From NCBI GenBank assembly GCA_016781525.1, contig JADDQE010000031.1, positions 1 to 41,445 on the forward strand: a DNA stretch of 41,445 bases, read 5' to 3'. The position numbers and the translations under genes are program-made. The notes under the pieces were generated by a model. It made no database searches. It was not told the origin of the DNA and saw only the letters and a program-made list of their open reading frames with translations. Within the stretch, counting starts at the first letter, position 1. The number at the start of each line of letters is the position of its first letter. Source of the stretch: a bacterium. GTDB lineage: Bacteria > Chloroflexota > Chloroflexia > Chloroflexales > Kallotenuaceae. Shown piece after piece: positions 35,350-41,445 of the stretch.

Positions 35350-35397
35350 GGGACCCGTGGTCCGGCGTTAGGGGCCGGGAAAGGGTTGGATCCACGT

Positions 35398-36435
35398 ATG
35401 GCGGTTGGACAAGCTACGGCCGTTGCTCCGGCCAATATCGCGTTTGTGAAATACTGGGGCGTTCAAGATGCGGCGCTCACCTTGCCCTATAATGAGTCGA
35501 TCTCGATGAACCTTGACCGCTGCCTCACGACGACCTCGGTTCAGTTCGATTCCGGTTTAGAGACCGACGAGGTTGTCCTCAAACTCCACGGGCAGAATGA
35601 GCTAGTGGCAGCTGGCCGACCCCTTGAGCGCGTCGTTGCACAGCTGGATCGGGTTCGCAGCCTCGCGAATGTTCAATCACGCGCGCGGGTTCGTTCGACC
35701 AATAATTTTCCGTCGGATGCAGGCATTGCATCGTCGGCGGCGGCGTTCGCGGCACTCACGACGGCTGCCGCCACCGCACTTGGACTGCAGCTAAGCGACC
35801 AAGAGCTTTCGGTGCTGACGCGCCGATCCGGCTCGGGCTCGGCCTGTCGCTCGATCCCTTCGGGTTTCGTCCATTGGCGCAATGATGGTACCGACCAGGG
35901 TTCGTACGCCGGGTCGGTCGCACCTCCCACGCATTGGGCGCTCGCCGACGTCGTCGCGGTGGTCGATCCGGGGGTCAAAAGCGTGACATCTGCCGATAAT
36001 CATCGTTTAGTCGCAACCAGCCCCTACTTCGCGGTACGCCTCCAGGAGGTTGCGGGCCGCGTCGATCAAGCGCTCACCGCGATTCGCGACCGCGATCTCG
36101 GCCAGCTGGGGATAATCTGTGAAGGTGACGCCGTCTCGATGCATGTGGTCGCCATGACTGCTCAGCCGCCGACCTTTTACTGGAACGCGGGGACTATGGC
36201 GGTCATCCACGCCCTACGGCGCTGGCGGAACGAGGGCCTATTCGGCTACTTCACGATCGATGCCGGCCCGAACGTGCATGTCATCTGCGATCAACGTGCA
36301 GCCGCGGAGATGGACAACCGGCTGCGATCGCTGCCTGAGGTGCAGTTCACCATCGTCAATGGTCCGGGGCCCGGGGCACGAGTGATCGAGGCAGGAGCTA
36401 GCGCTATGCGGGCAGAGGGTAGTCGTCAGGAATGA
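35398..36435 (+). CDS. Mevalonate diphosphate/phosphomevalonate decarboxylase
   Basis: 345 residues of the GHMP-kinase-related decarboxylase family. The N-terminus APANIAFVKYWG holds Lys18, PSDAGIASSAAAFAAL is the phosphate-binding loop, RRSGSGSACRSIPSGFVHW is the family signature and TIDAGPNVHV holds the catalytic Asp. It makes isopentenyl diphosphate or isopentenyl phosphate in the mevalonate route. Roseiflexus, a Chloroflexota relative, has a phosphomevalonate form, so the exact substrate is open. ATG 35398 gives the family start; the Shine-Dalgarno is weak. No other mevalonate gene is in the window. Confidence 0.9.
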   Translation: MAVGQATAVAPANIAFVKYWGVQDAALTLPYNESISMNLDRCLTTTSVQFDSGLETDEVVLKLHGQNELVAAGRPLERVVAQLDRVRSLANVQSRARVRSTNNFPSDAGIASSAAAFAALTTAAATALGLQLSDQELSVLTRRSGSGSACRSIPSGFVHWRNDGTDQGSYAGSVAPPTHWALADVVAVVDPGVKSVTSADNHRLVATSPYFAVRLQEVAGRVDQALTAIRDRDLGQLGIICEGDAVSMHVVAMTAQPPTFYWNAGTMAVIHALRRWRNEGLFGYFTIDAGPNVHVICDQRAAAEMDNRLRSLPEVQFTIVNGPGPGARVIEAGASAMRAEGSRQE

Positions 36436-36533
36436 GGAGCTAGGGCGAGTGTCGTCATCGAAGCTGGGGCTTCCTTCGTGGACCTAATAGCCGCGATCGG
36501 GTTTACATTCCTTGTGCTTGGGACGTAAAGAGC

Positions 36534-36899
36534 ATGTCGTATTCACATCATTTTCTTGAGTTTGTCACGAACTTTAATCGCGGCGAATATCGTGCCTGCG
36601 TAGAGCCGCTTGAGGAGCTTTGGTTTGGGCAGCGTGACGATTTCCACAAGGGCCTGATCCGGCTTGTTGTTGGCCTGAATCAAATGAAGCTTGGGCTGGA
36701 AACAGGACCAGCGTTTTTGCTGAAAACGGCGCGTGAGCTGTTGGCACCATACGCGCCGCACCACTATGGCTTGGACCTGGCGGCGCTCGATACATTCATC
36801 GCGCGGCAGGAGGCGCTGGTTGGTCGTTCAACAGAGCCGGAGCTCTTCGCTCTACAGCTTGATCCCCCACCCCCGCTGGGTGCGCTGGTAAAGGAGTAA
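36534..36899 (+). CDS. DUF309 family protein
   Basis: 121 residues. FNRGEYRACVEPLEELW and FHKGLIRLVVGLNQMKLG match the DUF309 signature (FNxGxYxEAHExLExxW, then FLQGLIQ). The His of the usual EAHE is replaced here (RACVE), so the first motif is altered. Function of the family is unknown. AAAGAG precedes the ATG. It ends 5 bases before mogA and is co-transcribed with it. Confidence 0.82.
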   Translation: MSYSHHFLEFVTNFNRGEYRACVEPLEELWFGQRDDFHKGLIRLVVGLNQMKLGLETGPAFLLKTARELLAPYAPHHYGLDLAALDTFIARQEALVGRSTEPELFALQLDPPPPLGALVKE

Positions 36900-36904
36900 A
36901 AGCG

Positions 36905-37396
36905 ATGTTCCGCGTCGCAATTTTAACCGTAAGTGATCGTAGCTCAGAGGGCCTCCGCCCCGATGGCAGCGGCACACTGATCCGCGATCTGATTTCTGCC
37001 GAGCTTGATGCCGTGATCGTGGCGTATCGCATTGTGCCCGACGAGCGTCCAGCGATCGAAGCCACGCTACGAGAATGGGCCGACGAGCGTCAGGCCGACC
37101 TTGTGCTGACAACCGGCGGAACTGGTCTCGCGCCGCGAGATGTGACACCTGAGGCGACGCGCGCCGTCATCGAGCGCGAGGTGCCAGGGATTCCGGAAGC
37201 AATGCGGGCGGCCTCCTTGGCGGTAACGCCCTTCGCAATGCTGTCACGCATGGTCGCCGGAACACGTGGTCGCTGCTTAATCATCAACTTGCCGGGCAGC
37301 CCAAAGGGTGTGCGCGAGAACTTAGGCGTCGTGATGCCGGCCTTGAAGCACGGTCTGGAGAAGCTGCTCGGCGATCCGAATGATTGTGCCCCATAG
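36905..37396 (+). CDS. Molybdopterin adenylyltransferase-type protein (MogA/MoaB)
   Basis: 163 residues. VAILTVSDRSSEG, LVLTTGGTGLAPRDVTPEAT and LIINLPGSPKGVRENLG are the MogA/MoaB signatures for binding molybdopterin. In the family it adenylates molybdopterin before metal insertion. MogA versus MoaB cannot be decided from these motifs. AAGGAG lies 8 bases before the ATG. No other molybdenum-cofactor genes are here apart from the MoaD-like protein 13 kb away, which lacks Gly-Gly. Confidence 0.92.
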   Translation: MFRVAILTVSDRSSEGLRPDGSGTLIRDLISAELDAVIVAYRIVPDERPAIEATLREWADERQADLVLTTGGTGLAPRDVTPEATRAVIEREVPGIPEAMRAASLAVTPFAMLSRMVAGTRGRCLIINLPGSPKGVRENLGVVMPALKHGLEKLLGDPNDCAP

Positions 37397-37543
37397 CCGC
37401 TGTCTCACGCGCCTGTTGATGCACCCCCAGACCATTAGGCCATCGTGAGCGCGATTGTTCAGGCAGCAGTTGGTGTGTCGGTTGTTGACACAACGGCCGC
37501 GTAGATTATCGAGGGACGCGACGTGCAGTCTGGAACGCATTAA

Positions 37544-37585
37544 ACCAGGAGCCCGTCGATACTCGCCAATCGACGGGCTCCTGGT
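37544..37585. terminator. Perfect 17-bp hairpin upstream of ligA
   Basis: ACCAGGAGCCCGTCGAT pairs with its exact complement (37569-37585) around an 8-base loop, the longest perfect small-loop stem in the window. No U-tract follows on the + strand, and only TTTAAT on the minus. It could end the mogA transcript. Confidence 0.6.
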
Positions 37586-37610
37586 GGAAGGAGGGAGAAG
37601 GAGGATGTGC

Positions 37611-37619
37611 TGCTATAAT
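37611..37619 (+). promoter_or_regulatory. Extended -10 promoter for ligA
   Basis: TGC-TATAAT is identical to the extended -10 before the GT4 gene at 5334. Predicted start is near 37626; -35 not recognisable. Confidence 0.55.
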
Positions 37620-37712
37620 ATTCCCCGATGTCATCACTGCCTATGCATCACGAGTCACCTGTTGAGACGAGCTGAGTACTATGCGGTTGACTGACCCCGC
37701 CTTCAGGCGTAG

Positions 37713-39827
<2,115 letters not shown>

Positions 39828-39905
39828 CAGGCCGAATCTGTGGCGCGGCGCTTGCAGCGATACCACGGAGCAAGCTTTTTGAAGCCTCAGCGAAAGGAGG
39901 TTGCG

Positions 39906-40094
39906 ATGAGCGAAGCGAACATCCAACAGGAGCCACGGCGTGCCGCCGAGCTGTCACCACTGATGGCCCCACCGGCGCGGCTACGCGAGCCCAGCGCCGA
40001 CGAGCTAGACGTTGATGTTTTCAATCCCGTCTACGATGTCGCGGTCGACGACAGCGAGCGGCTGCGGGAAGACGCAGCGCCAACCTTTGATTAA
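39906..40094 (+). CDS. Small acidic protein of unknown function after ligA
   Basis: 62 residues, rich in Glu, Asp, Ala and Pro, with no signal peptide or membrane segment. A strong AAAGGAGG lies 5 bases before ATG 39906, which supports translation. It lies 78 bases after ligA and is followed by a clear terminator, so it probably ends the ligA transcript. I recognise no family; ELDVDVFNPVYDVAVDD is the most ordered-looking part. Confidence 0.65.
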   Translation: MSEANIQQEPRRAAELSPLMAPPARLREPSADELDVDVFNPVYDVAVDDSERLREDAAPTFD

Positions 40095-40111
40095 TATGCG
40101 GACGATCCGCG

Positions 40112-40139
40112 AGGGGTGCTTGCGAGCGCCCCTTTTTTT
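40112..40139 (+). terminator. Intrinsic terminator after ligA and the small acidic gene
   Basis: AGGGGTGC and GCGCCCCT form an 8-bp stem (one T-G wobble) with loop TTGCGA, followed by seven Ts, 17 bases after the stop. Confidence 0.85.
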
Positions 40140-40175
40140 ATGCCCACCAAGCGACTCTATATTGGTGTCGAAATA

Positions 40176-41312
40176 ATGAAAATAGGGCTCGTGATCGACG
40201 ACCACATGGCGCGACCTGGCGGCGTACAAGAGTACGTTCGCGGCCTCGCCGGCTACCTTGTGGACTGCGGCCACGAGGTCGTCGTCTTTTCGAGCGGTGA
40301 CGGCGGGCTCCCTCTGCGCGTACGGCTTAGGGCGCTCGGGGTCCCTCTGAAGCTCAAGGGCAGCGGCTCGTCCACGTCGATTCCGATGAGCTTGTTACCA
40401 CGGTCACGGCTGCGAGCACTCCTAGAGCACGAGCGCTGTGACATCCTCCATGTGATGGCACCCTACTCGCCGACGTTGAGCGGCCGCTTGTTGCTCCATT
40501 CACATGCGCGGCATGTTATGACCTTTCTGGTTGCGATCGAGCCTGGTCCTTATCGAACGGCGCTGAGTGCCCTCGCGAAATCCCAGACCCGATCGTTGCG
40601 GCGATTTGATGGGCGGATTGCCATTTCCGAAACAGCTGTGGCGACCGCTCGGGCACTATATGGGGGCGATTACGAGCTGATACCGTGTGGGCTCGACACA
40701 GCGCGCTTTACACCAGCGAGTGAGCCGCTCCAGGAGCTAGCCGATGGTCGTATCAACATCCTATACGTAGGTCGCCTCGAATCACGCAAAGGCGTTGAGT
40801 ACCTTGTCCGGGCATTTGCGCGGCTGGAGCGTCAGTACGACGACGTGCGCCTGGTAATCGGAGGAGATGGTCCCGAGCGGGGCTCACTTGAGCGACTCGC
40901 CGCCGAGCTCGGATTGGTGAACGTCCATTTCCTCGGCTACGTACCGGCGAAGGATTTGCCGCGTCTGCTGGCGTCGGCCGCGCTGTTTTGCGCTCCAGCT
41001 ACGTATGCTGAGAGCTTCGGCATCGTGCTCATCGAGGCGCTCGCCGCAGGCCTGCCAATCGTCGCCGCCGCTAATCCTGGCTATGCCGGACTGCTCGCCG
41101 CCCATCCAGGCAATTTGCTCGTGCCCCCACGGGATGATCGCGCCCTCGCCGGTGCAATCGCGACATTGATAGAGCTGCCAGCTTACCGGCAAGCTATTGG
41201 CGCGCGCAACGCTTCATCCGTTGGCCGGTACAGCTGGTCAACCGTTGGCGAAGCAATTACGAATTTGTATGAGCGTCTTCTGCACATGCCACCGCGCTGT
41301 ACCTCCTGCTAG
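40176..41312 (+). CDS. GT4-family glycosyltransferase, PimA-like
   Basis: 378 residues of the GT-B fold. The N-terminal domain starts MKIGLVIDDHMARPGGVQEYVRGLAGYL. The C-terminal domain has VGRLESRKGVEYLVRAF, VIGGDGPERGSLERLA and the E-x7-E motif in ESFGIVLIEALAAGLPIV. The layout resembles phosphatidylinositol mannosyltransferase PimA, so a membrane-lipid acceptor is possible but not shown. ATG 40176 gives the family start; the frame continues upstream into the ligA terminator. The Shine-Dalgarno is weak. It is unrelated in detail to the GT4 at 5.4 kb. Confidence 0.92.
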   Translation: MKIGLVIDDHMARPGGVQEYVRGLAGYLVDCGHEVVVFSSGDGGLPLRVRLRALGVPLKLKGSGSSTSIPMSLLPRSRLRALLEHERCDILHVMAPYSPTLSGRLLLHSHARHVMTFLVAIEPGPYRTALSALAKSQTRSLRRFDGRIAISETAVATARALYGGDYELIPCGLDTARFTPASEPLQELADGRINILYVGRLESRKGVEYLVRAFARLERQYDDVRLVIGGDGPERGSLERLAAELGLVNVHFLGYVPAKDLPRLLASAALFCAPATYAESFGIVLIEALAAGLPIVAAANPGYAGLLAAHPGNLLVPPRDDRALAGAIATLIELPAYRQAIGARNASSVGRYSWSTVGEAITNLYERLLHMPPRCTSC

Positions 41313-41373
41313 GGCCAGGTAGGCGCGCCAGTTTTCCGCAGCCGCGTGCCGGATTACTGGTGAAGGATTGGCC

Positions 41374-41445
41374 ATGCGCTTGTTGCATACTCACCATCGA
41401 TATAACCGAAACCCGAGATCTTTTATTGACCGAGATATGCGATAA
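41374..41445 (+). CDS. Possible short or truncated gene at the window edge
   Basis: An ATG 6 bases after GAAGGA opens a 23-codon frame (MRLLHTHHRYNRNP..., ending at a stop on the last base). The start resembles the first strand of a glycosyltransferase, so this may be a gene broken by a frameshift or a chance frame. Nothing can be said beyond the edge. Confidence 0.25.
   Translation: MRLLHTHHRYNRNPRSFIDRDMR

Overview
The window is about 41 kb of GC-rich, densely coding bacterial chromosome. Gene content points to Chloroflexota (probably class Chloroflexia). The evidence is a bacterial mevalonate decarboxylase, a UvsE-type UV endonuclease, large GT-C glycosyltransferases with extra beta-sandwich modules, two secreted subtilases and a SufR-controlled SUF cluster. 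This placement is an inference from gene families; no rRNA, tRNA or CRISPR array is visible.

Layout. (1) 1-5.2 kb is an accessory, secretion-rich end: a lipoprotein, a metzincin-like peptidase with an altered zinc motif, a decayed IS3-family transposase, a lysyl-oxidase-like protein and a subtilase. (2) 5.3-16.5 kb is a glycan region on the + strand: a GT4 glycosyltransferase that seems to start at CTG, a truncated GmhA fragment, GmhB, three roughly 700-residue membrane GT-C proteins and GalE, with one SEC-C protein on the other strand. (3) 16.7-22.7 kb holds ProC, a PD-(D/E)XK-like protein, two DUF2382 stress-type proteins and a translationally coupled UvsE plus unknown protein. (4) 23.0-31.9 kb is an uninterrupted minus-strand run of eleven genes for Fe-S assembly and sulfur transfer: sufR, sufC, sufD, sufS, sufU, sufB, a Rieske ferredoxin, a two-domain rhodanese, sufE, a MoaD/ThiS-like protein without the terminal Gly-Gly, and a DUF59/MIP18 protein. 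(5) 32.1-41.4 kb holds an M20 peptidase, a PaaI-type thioesterase, a second subtilase, mevalonate (di)phosphate decarboxylase, DUF309, MogA/MoaB, LigA, a small acidic protein and a second GT4 enzyme.

How the parts work together. SufS takes sulfur from cysteine, SufU and/or SufE relay it, and SufBCD builds clusters. The Rieske protein and DUF59 protein fit electron supply and cluster delivery, and SufR should sense cluster status from a promoter that overlaps its own start. The glycan genes fit synthesis of heptose- or galactose-containing surface glycans by lipid-linked GT-C transferases.

Most promoter candidates show an extended -10 (TGn before a TATAAT-like hexamer) with a poor -35. Gene ends often carry long, perfect hairpins, several without a U-tract. 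The most unusual points are the SufU with IscU-like cysteine spacing next to a SufE, the MoaD-like protein lacking Gly-Gly, the near-leaderless sufR, two genes whose best Shine-Dalgarno points to ATA or CTG starts, and the unknown protein coupled to UvsE.
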